This document shows positions 34,643 to 44,279 of a stretch of 64,000 nt of DNA, piece after piece. The first letter of the stretch is position 1, and each line of letters opens with the position of its first letter. This DNA is from Rahnella rivi (GTDB lineage: Bacteria > Pseudomonadota > Gammaproteobacteria > Enterobacterales > Enterobacteriaceae), in contig NZ_JAFMOX010000056.1 of NCBI RefSeq assembly GCF_019049655.1, positions 1 through 64,000 of the forward strand, given 5' to 3'. The position numbers and the translations under genes were made by a program. The notes below the pieces were generated by a model that saw only the letters and a list, made by a program, of their open reading frames with translations, was not told the origin of the DNA and ran no database searches.

Positions 34643-35164
34643 GTGTTGCAAAAACTACGTGCACGTATAGTTCGTCAGGGGCCATCCATGTTAAGTGTGC
34701 CTTTAAAATTCACCCCTTTCGCCGTGTCGCGTCAGGTTTTGCAGCAGGTGTTGAGCTGGCAGTTACGTCAGGCACTGGCCGACGGCGAACTGGATTTTCT
34801 GGAAAGCCGCTGGTTAAAAATTGAGGTTTCCGATCTCAACCTGAGCTGGCAGATGTCCGTCAGCGAAGGCAAACTGATCGTCCGCGAACAAGGCGAAGCC
34901 GACGTCAGTTTCAGCGGTCAAGCCAACGATCTGATCCTGATCGCGGCGCGTAAGGAAGATCCGGATACGCTGTTCTTCCAGCGTCGTCTGCGCATTGAAG
35001 GTGACACTGAACTCGGTCTGAACGTGAAGAATCTGATGGATTCTATCGACCTTGATACGATGCCTGCACTGCTGAAAAATGGTCTGCTGCGTCTGGCCGA
35101 CTTTGTTGAAGCAGGTCTGCAAGAGGGCCGTGAGCCACAAGCTCCGGTAGCTGAACCATGTTAA
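34643..35164 (+). CDS. ubiT: SCP2-domain ubiquinone biosynthesis accessory protein UbiT
   Basis: Lipid-binding SCP2-fold protein needed for ubiquinone synthesis under anaerobiosis, the counterpart of aerobic UbiJ. GTG at 34643 gives 173 aa (MLQKLRARIVRQG), with AAAGGAG eight bases before it; the frame upstream to 34607 lies before this site. The DPDTLFFQRRLRIEGDTELG core is typical. Its last seven bases overlap yhbS. Confidence 0.93.
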   Translation: MLQKLRARIVRQGPSMLSVPLKFTPFAVSRQVLQQVLSWQLRQALADGELDFLESRWLKIEVSDLNLSWQMSVSEGKLIVREQGEADVSFSGQANDLILIAARKEDPDTLFFQRRLRIEGDTELGLNVKNLMDSIDLDTMPALLKNGLLRLADFVEAGLQEGREPQAPVAEPC

Positions 35165-35661
35165 TTCGAACTGAAATTCCTGTAGATGCGGCGGGCATAG
35201 ACCGCCTGTTGCGCTCTGCATTTCCGACCGGTGCCGAAGCCGATTTAGTCCAGGAACTGCGCGAAGACGGCCTGCTGACGCTGGGCGTTGTGGCAACGGA
35301 TGATGAAGGTGGTGTCGTGGGTTACGTTGCGTTTTGCCCGGTTGATATTCAGGGTGAAGACCGTAACTGGGTGGGGCTGGCGCCGCTGGCGGTAGAAGCC
35401 TCTCTGCGCAAGCAGGGGCTGGGGCAAAAACTGGTGTACGAAGGGTTAGATTCCCTCAATGAGTTCGGCTATGCCGCCGTGGTGGTATTAGGTGAACCGG
35501 CGTATTACCGCCGTTTTGGCTTCAAACCCGCCGCGCCACACGACCTGCATTGCCGCTGGCCGGGCACGCAAGATGCTTTCCAGTTGTTTACCCTGTCAGA
35601 CGATGCGCTCACTCATGCCAGCGGAGAAGTGGTTTTCCCGGCGGCATTTAACCGTTTCTGA
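35158..35661 (+). CDS. yhbS: GNAT-family N-acetyltransferase YhbS
   Basis: A 167-aa GNAT protein. The acetyl-CoA loop is seen in LRKQGLGQKLV (motif A, near residue 84), followed by GEPAYYRRFGFKPA. Substrate unknown. It overlaps the ubiT end (ATG at 35158), as in the E. coli ubiT-yhbS pair, and probably depends on translational coupling. Confidence 0.92.
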   Translation: MLIRTEIPVDAAGIDRLLRSAFPTGAEADLVQELREDGLLTLGVVATDDEGGVVGYVAFCPVDIQGEDRNWVGLAPLAVEASLRKQGLGQKLVYEGLDSLNEFGYAAVVVLGEPAYYRRFGFKPAAPHDLHCRWPGTQDAFQLFTLSDDALTHASGEVVFPAAFNRF

Positions 35662-35668
35662 TTTCCAG

Positions 35669-35688
35669 CGGGCCTGTCATCAGGCCCG
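35669..35688. terminator. Hairpin between yhbS and yhbQ
   Basis: CGGGCCTG pairs with CAGGCCCG around TCAT, just ahead of the yhbQ stop. No T run follows on either strand. Confidence 0.5.
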
Positions 35689-36003
35689 TCAGCACTCTTC
35701 CTGAACACCGCTCTCCGGCAAGCCAAAATACCTTTCCAGACACGGTGGCGCATTTTTTACCAGTAATTCCTTTTGCGCCTTGCTGAGCTTCTTCACTCTG
35801 ATCTCCAGCTTCGATGCCAGCGAACGGTTGCCCGCAGGGCAATGGAACGCCAGCCGTAACTCGCCTTTTCCCCGCAGCGCTTTCGCCCCTTTTCCGGACT
35901 GATGCTCCGCCAGACGCCGCGTCACGTCGGTGGTGATCCCGGTGTAGAGCACGCCGGTCGGGGTTCTCAACATATACAAATACCAGTTTGGTGGGGCTGA
36001 CAT
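35689..36003 (-). CDS. yhbQ: GIY-YIG nuclease-fold protein YhbQ
   Basis: A 104-aa single-domain GIY-YIG protein. Seen are [20 protein letters not shown] at the N-terminus (the YLY/YTG pair), Arg29 and Glu33 in RRLAEHQ, and Asn99-type region replaced by the shorter tail of this UPF0213 family. The E. coli homologue has been tied to DNA repair-related phenotypes, but the role here is not clear. Confidence 0.92.
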   Translation of the reverse strand: MSAPPNWYLYMLRTPTGVLYTGITTDVTRRLAEHQSGKGAKALRGKGELRLAFHCPAGNRSLASKLEIRVKKLSKAQKELLVKNAPPCLERYFGLPESGVQEEC

Positions 36004-36119
36004 AGGCTCATGGCGTTTAATAAAGTTTGCGTAAGTTTACCCGAAGCGCACAAAGGAGTGACGTAAAACCTGTTGGCAGCGCGTTACACTGTGCGCAAAG
36101 AATGGAAAGGGCACCATTG

Positions 36120-36572
36120 ATGAATAATCCCGACGATCTGAAACACATCCTGAAGTTTCTCAATAAAAACCACGTTCTGGCGCTGTGCGCCGCCGCTGAT
36201 GGCGACATGTGGAGCGCCAACTGTTTTTACGTCACCGATTCAGAAAGCCTGTCGCTCTATTTCATGACTGAAATGAAAACGCTGCACGGCACGCTGATGG
36301 CGAAATCGCCGCAGGTGGTCGGCACCATCGCACCGCATCCGAAAACCATCGCCCTGATCCAGGGGATTCAGTTTCGCGCAGAGGCCACGCTGCTCAGTGG
36401 TGAAGAAGAGGGGCGCGCGCGCCATCTTTATTGCACGCATTTTCCCGTGGCCGTGGCGATGAAAGCGCCGGTGTGGCGGCTTAAACTCAATTACATCAAG
36501 ATGACCGATAACATGCTCGGCTTTGGGAAAAAGCTGCTGTGGGATCGGGGGATGTCTGACATTCATCCGTAA
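36120..36572 (+). CDS. yhbP: UPF0306 protein YhbP
   Basis: A 150-aa protein of the split-barrel flavin-binding (pyridoxamine oxidase-like) fold. PKTIALIQGIQFRAEA near residue 79 and TDNMLGFGKKLLW at the end match E. coli YhbP. ATG at 36120 has GGAAAGGG upstream; the extra frame to 36027 is not family sequence. Function unknown. Confidence 0.88.
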   Translation: MNNPDDLKHILKFLNKNHVLALCAAADGDMWSANCFYVTDSESLSLYFMTEMKTLHGTLMAKSPQVVGTIAPHPKTIALIQGIQFRAEATLLSGEEEGRARHLYCTHFPVAVAMKAPVWRLKLNYIKMTDNMLGFGKKLLWDRGMSDIHP

Positions 36573-36669
36573 CAGGATATGTCTTATAGCGCTGCATTAA
36601 CGATCAGGTAACACTGAAAAATCTGCTGATAAAAGCTATCTGAAACGCCGATGTTTAAAAGGAAGTGAT

Positions 36670-37311
36670 ATGGCAAAAGTTCTTCTTCTTGGTGGGAGTG
36701 GTCTGGTGGGGCGAGAGCTTCTGCGCCTGCTCCAGCTGGACCCGCGCGTCAGCCGCATTGTTGCGCCGAGCCGCCGTCCTTTGCCGCCGGGCAGTAAAGT
36801 GGTCAATCCGCTGGGAGCCAATCTGACCTCACTGGTGGTCGCGCTGGATGAACCCATCGATTTGCTGTTCTGTTGTCTGGGTACCACCCGCAAACAGGCT
36901 GGCAGTGCGTCGGCCTTCCGGGCCGTCGATTACGACCTGGTTGTCGACAGCGCCAAAGCCGCACGGGAACTGGGCGCACGCCATTGTCTTACCGTCAGTG
37001 CCCACGGTGCCGATGCGCGTTCGCGTTTTTTATATAACCGGACCAAAGGCGAAATGGAACAGGCGCTGATGCAACAGGGATGGCCGCTGCTGACGCTGGT
37101 CAGACCGTCATTGCTGGTGGGAAAACGCCATCCGCCGCGCCTGCTGGAACAACTGAGTGCGCCGTTGTTTAAATTATTGCCGGGAAAACTGAAAGCCATT
37201 GATGCCGATATCGTGGCCAGAGCGTTGCAGGAGCAGGCATTCAATGCCGGGCTGGGCGGAATAACGGTGCTGGAATCCGATCAGATTGCCGCCAGTATTG
37301 AAGATCTTTAA
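36670..37311 (+). CDS. yraR: NAD(P)-binding Rossmann protein YraR-like
   Basis: A 213-aa short atypical SDR/NmrA-like protein. VLLLGGSGLVGRELL is the nucleotide loop at residues 4-18; FCCLGTTRKQAGS and YNRTKGEMEQAL follow, as in E. coli YraR. Function unknown. In E. coli yraR lies close to yhbO and yhbP; here yhbO is missing between them. AAGGAAG precedes the start. Confidence 0.88.
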   Translation: MAKVLLLGGSGLVGRELLRLLQLDPRVSRIVAPSRRPLPPGSKVVNPLGANLTSLVVALDEPIDLLFCCLGTTRKQAGSASAFRAVDYDLVVDSAKAARELGARHCLTVSAHGADARSRFLYNRTKGEMEQALMQQGWPLLTLVRPSLLVGKRHPPRLLEQLSAPLFKLLPGKLKAIDADIVARALQEQAFNAGLGGITVLESDQIAASIEDL

Positions 37312-37318
37312 TCCGCGT

Positions 37319-37336
37319 GATCCGCTCAGGCGGATC
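37319..37336. terminator. Hairpin between convergent yraR and phn cluster
   Basis: GATCCGC pairs with GCGGATC around TCAG. A weak T content follows on either strand. Confidence 0.45.
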
Positions 37337-37409
37337 CTTGTGATAAGGTATCAGGCAAAAAACGTGAATTTTCTGCCTGTCTGACCTGACGCTTCCTCCC
37401 GGTCGATCT

Positions 37410-38048
37410 TTACAGATATTTTTCCGCAAATACCGCCAGATCCCTGAAGTCCGGCATCCTTTCTTTCAGCGTTTCATGATCCCAGTTCCACCACTGACTT
37501 TTTTCGATCCTGTCGATCATCTTATCGTCAAAGCGCATGCCGATCTTCTTCGCCGGGACGCCCGCGACGATGGAATAAGGCTCGACGTCTTTGGTGACCA
37601 CTGCCGACGTGCCGATCACCGCGCCATTGCCGACGTTCACGCCCGGCATCAGCACCGCGTTATGGCCGATCCACACATCATTGCCCACGGTGACGTGATG
37701 CTCACGCCGCCAGTCGAAAAATGCCTGATCGTCTTCACCCAGCCCATACACCGAACTGCGGTAGGTGAAATGGTGCTGCGCCACACGCTGATAGGTCGGA
37801 TGATTGCCGGGATTGATCCGCACGTAAGTGGCGATCGACACAAACTTGCCGATCGTCGCGTAGAAGATCTGGTTATTTCCGGCGGTGTAAGAGTAATCGC
37901 CGATCTGCGTTTCTTCGATGATCGCGTTATCCGCGATGTGCACATAGTGCCCGAGCTGCGATCCGTTGAGCTCAACCTGCTGACCAATTTGAGGCCGGGA
38001 AAAATCGTGTTCATCAGCCAGCGAAAAGGGAGAAATGATGTCTGTCAT
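37410..38048 (-). CDS. Hexapeptide-repeat acyltransferase of the phn cluster
   Basis: A 212-aa left-handed beta-helix acetyltransferase (DapH/CAT type B-like). Hexapeptide repeats are seen around residues 27-62 and 125-170 (VGNDVWIGHNAVLMPGVNVG). It is of the type found in many C-P lyase operons (phosphonate-linked transferase, TIGR03308-like), possibly acting where phnO acts in E. coli. The ATG at 38048 has AAGGAT before it. A longer start at 38060 would overlap the phnN stop as ATGA. It is last gene of the cluster. Confidence 0.82.
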   Translation of the reverse strand: MTDIISPFSLADEHDFSRPQIGQQVELNGSQLGHYVHIADNAIIEETQIGDYSYTAGNNQIFYATIGKFVSIATYVRINPGNHPTYQRVAQHHFTYRSSVYGLGEDDQAFFDWRREHHVTVGNDVWIGHNAVLMPGVNVGNGAVIGTSAVVTKDVEPYSIVAGVPAKKIGMRFDDKMIDRIEKSQWWNWDHETLKERMPDFRDLAVFAEKYL

Positions 38049-38056
38049 AGGATCCT

Positions 38057-38632
38057 TCATCGTAACGTCACGGGATAAGCCGGGGCACTGACCGGCAGCG
38101 AAAGCACCGCCAGCAGATGCTGTAATGTTTCCTGTAATGCGCCGTCATTGTTCAGCAGATGGCATTCGGCGGGCAGCGCGCTGGCGTACTCTCTGGCGCG
38201 CTGAAGCCGACAGGCAATCTGCGCCGCATCTTCGCGTCCGCGTTTCGTAAGACGTGCGGCCAGCACCTCGTCTGAAACCTGCAAACACACCGGCAGCAGC
38301 CGCTTGCCATAACGCTGACGGGCGATGTCCAGATGCGCGCGTGAGCCGTTGACCACCACATGACAGCCCAGTTGCATCCAGCTGTCGATTTCAATGCCCA
38401 CGCCATAGCGGCACTGGTGTGCATGCCATTCAAGGGCAAATAAACCGAGCTGGCGGCGCTGAGAAAACTCGGTTTCACTCAGCGCAATGTGGTTCTCGGC
38501 GCCCGCATCGGCAGGGCGTGTAATGTAGCGGTGCGCCACGGCGACATCAGTGGGTAAATGCTGGCGCAACGCGTCCAGAAGACTGTCTTTGCCTGAACCC
38601 GACGCGCCCATCAGATAAAGTAAACGACTCAT
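38057..38632 (-). CDS. phnN: Ribose 1,5-bisphosphate phosphokinase PhnN
   Basis: Converts ribosyl-1,5-bisphosphate to PRPP, recycling the sugar part after C-P cleavage. The 191-aa protein has a guanylate-kinase-like fold with P-loop GASGSGKDSL at residues 9-18. It follows phnM by 11 bp. phnP, whose product supplies ribose-1,5-bisphosphate in E. coli, is not in this cluster. Confidence 0.93.
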   Translation of the reverse strand: MSRLLYLMGASGSGKDSLLDALRQHLPTDVAVAHRYITRPADAGAENHIALSETEFSQRRQLGLFALEWHAHQCRYGVGIEIDSWMQLGCHVVVNGSRAHLDIARQRYGKRLLPVCLQVSDEVLAARLTKRGREDAAQIACRLQRAREYASALPAECHLLNNDGALQETLQHLLAVLSLPVSAPAYPVTLR

Positions 38633-38643
38633 CTTTTCTCCCC

Positions 38644-39780
38644 TCAGAACACCTGAATGCCCTGACGCCAGACGTTTTGAACGTAGTGATGTTCGCCGTG
38701 CGCACGTGCCAGCACCAGGTCCGCGCGTTTGCCCTCGGCAATTTCCCCGCGATCCTGCAAGCCCAGCGCATTAGCCGGATTACGCGTCACCAGCTTCACC
38801 GCCTGCGGCAGACTGAAGGCATTATTTTCATCCGTCGCGATGCGGAAGACCGCGTCGAGCAGGCTGGCGGGATAGTAGTCGGAGGAGAGAATATCCAGCA
38901 GGCCGAGCGAGGCCAGCTGGTGCGCCGCGACGTTGCCGGAATGCGAGCCGCCACGCACGATATTGGGTGCCCCCATCAGCACCTGCAACCCGTTAGCATG
39001 AGAAGCGCGCGCCGCTTCTTCGGTGGTCGGAAATTCAGCGATCACGCTGCCGAGCGCCAGCGATTCTTCGACATGTGCGGCGGTGGCATCATCGTGGCTG
39101 GCCAGTGAAATCCTGCGCTCACGGCAGTGTGCAGCAATGGCTTCACGGTTTGGCTGCGCCCAGCGGCGCGACAGGGCGATTTGCTCTTCCTGATAGTCGT
39201 CCATCTGCTCATCGTTAAGGTTGTATTTGCCCTGATAATATTCGCGATATTTCTGCGGCGTGGCGAACTGGCGCTGGCCCGGCGAGTGGTCCATCAGCGA
39301 TACCAGCGACAGCACTGATGTGTCCATCAGCTTCTCGAACAGCGGTAACGTGGTTTCATGCGGCAGTTCGCAGCGCAGATGCAAACGGTGTTCGGCGCGG
39401 TTCAGCCCGGCGTTCTGGCTGTTCACAATCGCATCGATCATTTTTTGCAGATTCTCCAGACGATGCCCGCCGTCGCGCACATCCCCGACCGCCACGGCAT
39501 CCAGCACCGTGGTGATACCGCTGGCGACCATCAGCGCATCGTGGCTGCTCATTGCGGAATGTGCCGGCCAGTCAACTTTCGGGCGCGGCGTGAAAAATTT
39601 GTCCAGATTATCGGTGTGCAGCTCGATAAAACCGGGCATCAGCCAGCCACCCTGTGCATCCAGCGCCTGCGGTAACTGACTGCGGGTGTCAGCGAAGGCG
39701 CTGATCACGCCGTTTTGCATCTCAAGGGATCCTTCAACAACCTGATCGTCGAGCACCAGTCTGACGTTATTAATGATCAT
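38644..39780 (-). CDS. phnM: RPnTP hydrolase PhnM
   Basis: Amidohydrolase that releases diphosphate from alpha-D-ribose-1-phosphonate 5-triphosphate in the C-P lyase pathway. The 378-aa protein has [10 protein letters not shown] near residue 54 with the metal-binding His, HDDATAAH near 226 and SDYYP near 297. Its start overlaps the phnL stop by four bases. Confidence 0.95.
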   Translation of the reverse strand: MIINNVRLVLDDQVVEGSLEMQNGVISAFADTRSQLPQALDAQGGWLMPGFIELHTDNLDKFFTPRPKVDWPAHSAMSSHDALMVASGITTVLDAVAVGDVRDGGHRLENLQKMIDAIVNSQNAGLNRAEHRLHLRCELPHETTLPLFEKLMDTSVLSLVSLMDHSPGQRQFATPQKYREYYQGKYNLNDEQMDDYQEEQIALSRRWAQPNREAIAAHCRERRISLASHDDATAAHVEESLALGSVIAEFPTTEEAARASHANGLQVLMGAPNIVRGGSHSGNVAAHQLASLGLLDILSSDYYPASLLDAVFRIATDENNAFSLPQAVKLVTRNPANALGLQDRGEIAEGKRADLVLARAHGEHHYVQNVWRQGIQVF

Positions 39781-40484
39781 GCGGACATCTCCGGAGCCGT
39801 TTCCGGGCTCATTTCATATAAACGATCGGCAACGCGTTCGCGTACATCCGCATCATGGAAAATCCCGACCACCGCCGCGCCACGCGCTTTGGCCTGTTCA
39901 ATCAGCGTGACGACCGCCGCGCGGTTGGTGGCGTCCAGCGAAGCCGTTGGCTCGTCGAGCAACAGCACCGGATAATCGACTACAAAACCGCGGGCGATGT
40001 TCACGCGCTGCTGTTCGCCGCCGGAAAACGTCGAAGGCGCGAGGTGCCACAGGCGTTCCGGTACGTTCAGATGGCGCAGCAAGGCGCTGGCGCGGGCTTC
40101 GCTTTGCGCTTTATCCACGCCCAGTTCCAGCAGCGGCTGCATCACCAGATTCAGTGCGCTGATGCGTGGGATAACCCGCAGAAACTGGCTGACCCAGCCG
40201 ACCGTATGGCGGCGAACCGCCAGGATCTGCCGCGCTTCGGCGCTGACCATGTCAATCTGCTGGCCCTGATGTTCCACCCAGATTTTGCCGCTGTCCGGCA
40301 GATAGTTGCCGTATAAAGAGCGCAGAAGGGTAGATTTCCCGCTGCCGGAATGGCCGTGCAGCACCACGCACTCCCCGGCATTTACTGTCAGGCTGGCGTT
40401 GCTGAATACCGGCAATCTGGCGCTGTTCTGGTTATGCAGAACAAACGTTTTACTGAGATTTTCGACCCTGAGCTTCGTCGTCAT
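39777..40484 (-). CDS. phnL: C-P lyase ABC-type subunit PhnL
   Basis: ABC-type ATPase that belongs to the C-P lyase pathway. ATG at 40484 gives 235 aa; a GTG at 40493 is also in frame. Walker [10 protein letters not shown] near 42, signature TFSGGEQQR near 146 and Walker B LLLDEPTA are intact. It ends overlapping phnM. Confidence 0.95.
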   Translation of the reverse strand: MTTKLRVENLSKTFVLHNQNSARLPVFSNASLTVNAGECVVLHGHSGSGKSTLLRSLYGNYLPDSGKIWVEHQGQQIDMVSAEARQILAVRRHTVGWVSQFLRVIPRISALNLVMQPLLELGVDKAQSEARASALLRHLNVPERLWHLAPSTFSGGEQQRVNIARGFVVDYPVLLLDEPTASLDATNRAAVVTLIEQAKARGAAVVGIFHDADVRERVADRLYEMSPETAPEMSA

Positions 40485-40512
40485 TTTGGTCACTCTTTCT
40501 CTTAAATAAGGT

Positions 40513-41304
40513 TCAGGACAGCACGGAAGAAACGAGCAGCTGTGTATAAGGATGATGCGGATCGTCGAGCACGCGGTCGGTTAATCCACTTTCCACCACC
40601 TGACCCTGCTTCATCACCAGCAGACGGTGCGCAAGCAGGCGGGCGACGCCCAGATCGTGGGTGACAATCACCACCGCCAGCTGCATTTCCACCACCAGCG
40701 TGCGCAGCAGATCCAGCAGACGCGCCTGCACGGACACGTCGAGTCCGCCGGTTGGTTCGTCCATAAACACCAGACGCGGATGCGTCACCAGATTGCGGGC
40801 GATTTGCAGACGTTGCTGCATGCCGCCGGAAAACGTGGTCGGCAGGTCATCAATGCGCGACACCGGAATTTCGACATCCTCCAGCCACTGACCGGCTTTC
40901 TTGCGGATATCGCCGTAATGACGTTCGCCCACGGCCATCAGACGTTCGCCGATGTTGCCCCCGGCAGACACCTGACGGCGTAAACCGTCCATCGGATGCT
41001 GATGCACCACGCCCCAGTCGGTGCGCAGCAAACGGCGGCGGTCGCTTTCGGCCATGTCATACAACGACTGTGCGGCAACCTGGCCGTTGTTGTAGATGAC
41101 CTGTCCTTGCTGTGGCGCGAGGCGGGCAGAAATCGACTGCAACAGCGTGGTTTTACCCGAGCCGGATTCACCGACAATGCCCAGCACTTCGCCCGGATAC
41201 AGATTGAACGACACATCGCTGAAGCCTTTGCCCGGCGCATAAAGGTGAGTCAGGTTATTCACCGACAACAGGGGTTCGGCGGCGAGATTTAAGGGAGTGG
41301 TCAT
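40513..41304 (-). CDS. phnK: C-P lyase ABC-type subunit PhnK
   Basis: ABC-type ATPase subunit that binds the PhnGHIJ core. The 263-aa protein has Walker [10 protein letters not shown] near 45, signature [11 protein letters not shown] near 165 and Walker [11 protein letters not shown]. It shares one base with the phnJ stop (TGATG); phnL follows about 28 bp downstream. Confidence 0.96.
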   Translation of the reverse strand: MTTPLNLAAEPLLSVNNLTHLYAPGKGFSDVSFNLYPGEVLGIVGESGSGKTTLLQSISARLAPQQGQVIYNNGQVAAQSLYDMAESDRRRLLRTDWGVVHQHPMDGLRRQVSAGGNIGERLMAVGERHYGDIRKKAGQWLEDVEIPVSRIDDLPTTFSGGMQQRLQIARNLVTHPRLVFMDEPTGGLDVSVQARLLDLLRTLVVEMQLAVVIVTHDLGVARLLAHRLLVMKQGQVVESGLTDRVLDDPHHPYTQLLVSSVLS

Positions 41305-42179
41305 CAGCGGTTACCCTCGTTGGAAGCCTGTTGCTCAACCTGCTGAGCACAAAAATCGGTGTCGGAGCACACGAACATGCGGTTGCCCTGATCGTCGAGC
41401 ACCACTTCATCGAGATAACTGTGGCGCGACCCGCAGAGGGCGCAGGGTTCATCCCATTGCTGGACGGTGAACGGATGATCGTCGAAATCCAGACTTTCCA
41501 CTTTGGTGAACGGTGGCAGGGCGTAAATGCGTTTTTCACGGCCGGCACCGAACAGTTGCAAGGCGGGCATCATGTTCATTTTCGGGTTATCGAATTTTGG
41601 GATCGGCGACGGATCCATCACGTAGCGGTCATTCACCTTCACCGGATAGGCGTAGGTGGTGGCGATATGGCCGAAGCGCGCGATGTCCTCGTAAAGTTTC
41701 ACCTGCATCACGCCGTACTCTTCCAGCGCGTGCATTTTTCGGGTTTCCGTTTCACGCGGTTCAATAAAGCGCAGCGGCTCCGGGATCGGCACCTGAAAAA
41801 TCAGGATCTGATCTTCCTGCAACGGCGTCTCCGGGATGCGGTGACGGGTCTGGATCAGGCTGGCTTCCACGGTTTTCTCTGTGGTTTTCACCCCCGCGAC
41901 ACTCTGGAAGAATTTGCGGATCGACACGGCATTGGTGGTGTCGTCGGCGCCCTGGTCGATCACTTTCAGCACATCGTTTTCGCCGATCACGCTGGCGGTC
42001 AGCTGGATCCCGCCGGTGCCCCAGCCGTAAGGCATCGGCATTTCGCGTCCGGCGAACGGTACCTGATAACCGGGGATCGCCACGGCTTTGAGGATCCCAC
42101 GGCGGATCATGCGTTTGGTCTGTTCATCAAGATAACCGTGGTTGTAGCCGGTCAGTGTGCGGGCGGTATTATTGTTCAT
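41304..42179 (-). CDS. phnJ: C-P lyase catalytic subunit PhnJ
   Basis: Radical SAM-type enzyme that breaks the carbon-phosphorus bond. The 291-aa protein holds the unusual C-terminal cluster motif with Cys246, Cys249 and Cys271 as 4Fe-4S ligands and Cys277 as the thiyl residue. The spacing (x2, x21, x5) equals that of E. coli PhnJ. It is about ten residues longer than the E. coli protein, mainly at the C-terminus (QQVEQQASNEGNR). It overlaps phnI by 11 bases. Confidence 0.97.
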   Translation of the reverse strand: MNNNTARTLTGYNHGYLDEQTKRMIRRGILKAVAIPGYQVPFAGREMPMPYGWGTGGIQLTASVIGENDVLKVIDQGADDTTNAVSIRKFFQSVAGVKTTEKTVEASLIQTRHRIPETPLQEDQILIFQVPIPEPLRFIEPRETETRKMHALEEYGVMQVKLYEDIARFGHIATTYAYPVKVNDRYVMDPSPIPKFDNPKMNMMPALQLFGAGREKRIYALPPFTKVESLDFDDHPFTVQQWDEPCALCGSRHSYLDEVVLDDQGNRMFVCSDTDFCAQQVEQQASNEGNR

Positions 42180-43251
42180 TGGCAGGATCCTGTTCTTTCG
42201 CGGCGCGCAGGCGTTTTAGCAACTCCAGTTCGGCCTGGAAATCGACGTAGTGCGGCAGTTTGAGGTGCGAAACAAAACCGGCGGCTTCGACGTTATCGGC
42301 GTGCGACAACACGAATTCTTCATCCTGCGCCGGGCTGCTGATCTGCTCGTTGTATTCACGGGTTTGCAGTGCGCGATCCACCAGCGACATCGACATCGCC
42401 TTGCGCTCGGCACGGCCAAACACCAGCCCGTATCCACGGGTAAAGTGCGGCGGTTTGTCTTCGGGGGCGACAAAACCGTTCACCATCTCGCATTCGGTCA
42501 GCAGGATTTCGCCGATATCAATGGCAAAACCCAGCTCCTCCGGCACAATGTCAACGGTCAGCCAGCCGGTGCGGATTTCTCCGGCAAACGGATGCGTGCG
42601 ACCGTAACCGCGCTGGGTGGAATAGCTCAGCGACAGCAGAAAACCTTCGTCGCCGCGCACCAGCTGTTGCAGACGCGCCGCGCGGGATGCCGGAAATACC
42701 GGCGGCGTGCGGGTGATATCTTCCGGCTCACTCCCGTCGTCTTCTTCACGAACGGCCAGCTGTTGCTGTGTCAGCAAATCAAATACGTGCCCGCAGTCTT
42801 CCGGTTGCGGTTCATCGGCAATCGGGGTAAACGGCGCTTCGCCTTCGGCCAGCAGGGCAAAATCCAGCAGACGGTGGGTGTAATCGTAGGTCGGCCCGAG
42901 CACCTGGCCGCCTGGCAAATCTTTGTAGATGGCGGAAATGCGGCGTTCAAGGCGCATCGCCTGAGTGTTCAGCGGCTCGCTGGTCGCCAGACGCGGCAAC
43001 GTGGTGCGGTAAGCGCGTAGCAGGAAAATCGCTTCTACCAGATCACCGCCGGACTGTTTGATCGCCAGCGCCGCCAGCTCGCGGTCGTAGATCCCGCCTT
43101 CGCTCATCACACGGTCAACCGCCAGCCCCAGCTGTTGTTCAATCTGATCACAGCCCAGTTCATTCACATCGGCGTTGCCACGGCGTTCGTGCGCCAGCAA
43201 CTGATGGGCGGCGGCAATCGCCTTCTCACCCCCTTTAACGGCGACGTACAT
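42169..43251 (-). CDS. phnI: C-P lyase subunit PhnI
   Basis: Core subunit of PhnGHIJ; joins the phosphonate to the ribose of ATP with release of adenine. ATG at 43251 gives 360 aa (MYVAVKGGEKAIAAAHQLL). It overlaps the phnH stop as TGATG, so the GTG at 43257 is not needed. The conserved GYGRTHPFAGEIRTG stretch lies near residue 214. Full length for the family. Confidence 0.96.
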   Translation of the reverse strand: MYVAVKGGEKAIAAAHQLLAHERRGNADVNELGCDQIEQQLGLAVDRVMSEGGIYDRELAALAIKQSGGDLVEAIFLLRAYRTTLPRLATSEPLNTQAMRLERRISAIYKDLPGGQVLGPTYDYTHRLLDFALLAEGEAPFTPIADEPQPEDCGHVFDLLTQQQLAVREEDDGSEPEDITRTPPVFPASRAARLQQLVRGDEGFLLSLSYSTQRGYGRTHPFAGEIRTGWLTVDIVPEELGFAIDIGEILLTECEMVNGFVAPEDKPPHFTRGYGLVFGRAERKAMSMSLVDRALQTREYNEQISSPAQDEEFVLSHADNVEAAGFVSHLKLPHYVDFQAELELLKRLRAAKEQDPANEQ

Positions 43252-43832
43252 CAGCACACCTCCACGCGCGTGGTGCGCGGTATGGCAATCAATTCTTCGC
43301 CGCAGGTGAACATAAAGTCCAGGCCCAGCGGGAAGCGGTGAGGGCGGTTGAGCAGATAATCGCGGACGGAATCGGGCAACTGCGGCGTGATCATCCGGCT
43401 GCTTTCGATGCCCGGCCCACTCAGACGCAGCGGCGTGCCGCCGGTGAGACTTTCCAGCTGAACAATCACGCTGGTCGCCAGCTCCGGTGACATTTCATCC
43501 CCGCACGGGAAAGCCAGCAGGGTGGCGCTGTCGAGCGCCGGATCGGCCAGCGCAAAACTGACGGCAGACGCATCGTCGGTCAGCACGGCACCGGTATGAA
43601 AACGCAGGTTTTTACGCAGGATTTCATCGTTGAGCGACGCGCTCAGCCACAGCGGCGTGTCTTTATCGATAAGCGTCAGCAGCACGCAGGCGCTGGCAGA
43701 GCCCAGCGCGCCAAAACCGGGCATGGCGGGCAACTGCACGCTGACGCCGGGCTCGCTTAACGCCTTGAGAATACGACGAAAGCTGTACTGCGCATCGGCA
43801 ACGGGATGTTGAAAACTGGCAACAAGTGACAT
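43251..43832 (-). CDS. phnH: C-P lyase subunit PhnH
   Basis: Structural subunit of the C-P lyase core. The 193-aa protein has FRRILKALSEPG near residue 18 and ends EELIAIPRTTRVEVC, the usual family start and end. It is three bases from phnG and overlaps phnI by one. Confidence 0.95.
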   Translation of the reverse strand: MSLVASFQHPVADAQYSFRRILKALSEPGVSVQLPAMPGFGALGSASACVLLTLIDKDTPLWLSASLNDEILRKNLRFHTGAVLTDDASAVSFALADPALDSATLLAFPCGDEMSPELATSVIVQLESLTGGTPLRLSGPGIESSRMITPQLPDSVRDYLLNRPHRFPLGLDFMFTCGEELIAIPRTTRVEVC

Positions 43833-43835
43833 GAA

Positions 43836-44279
43836 TTATTCTCCGCGAACCAGGGTAAAGAAATCGACGCGGCTGGAAGCCACTTCACGGGCGCGTTGCT
43901 GACGGCGCTCCTGTTGCAGCGCAGCCAGCGGGGCGATCACACGTTTATGCAGCAGTTCGTCCATGCCCTGCATTTGCAGTAAGGCGTCGATGACCGCGCA
44001 CAGTTCGGCGTGCGGTTTATTGCGCCCGCTGACGTAGCTGTAGCCATAGACGCCGCCATCTAACTGAATGACCGCGCGGGTGATGGTCATGTCGCCCATC
44101 ACGAAACGTTTTCCGGTGCCGCCCATGCGGCCCTGAAGCTGCGTCAGGCCGGTTTCGGCAGCGCGGATGCGTTCAAACTGCGGTGATAAATTTAACGTTT
44201 GCCAGTGCGCGAGCAGTTCGTCGGGGCGGCTGTGAGCCAGCACCGACATCCAGCGCTGGCGGGTTTGCAGGTGATCCAT
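43836..44279 (-). CDS. phnG: C-P lyase subunit PhnG
   Basis: Core subunit that pairs with PhnI. The 147-aa protein has RQRWMSVLAHS near residue 7 and GTGKRFVMGDMTITR near 54, typical of the family. It starts directly after the phnF stop without any spacer. Confidence 0.95.
   Translation of the reverse strand: MDHLQTRQRWMSVLAHSRPDELLAHWQTLNLSPQFERIRAAETGLTQLQGRMGGTGKRFVMGDMTITRAVIQLDGGVYGYSYVSGRNKPHAELCAVIDALLQMQGMDELLHKRVIAPLAALQQERRQQRAREVASSRVDFFTLVRGE

Noticed and set aside
41331..42263. 310-aa open frame antisense to phnJ
   Set aside because: Shadow of phnJ; the minus-strand protein has full catalytic motifs.
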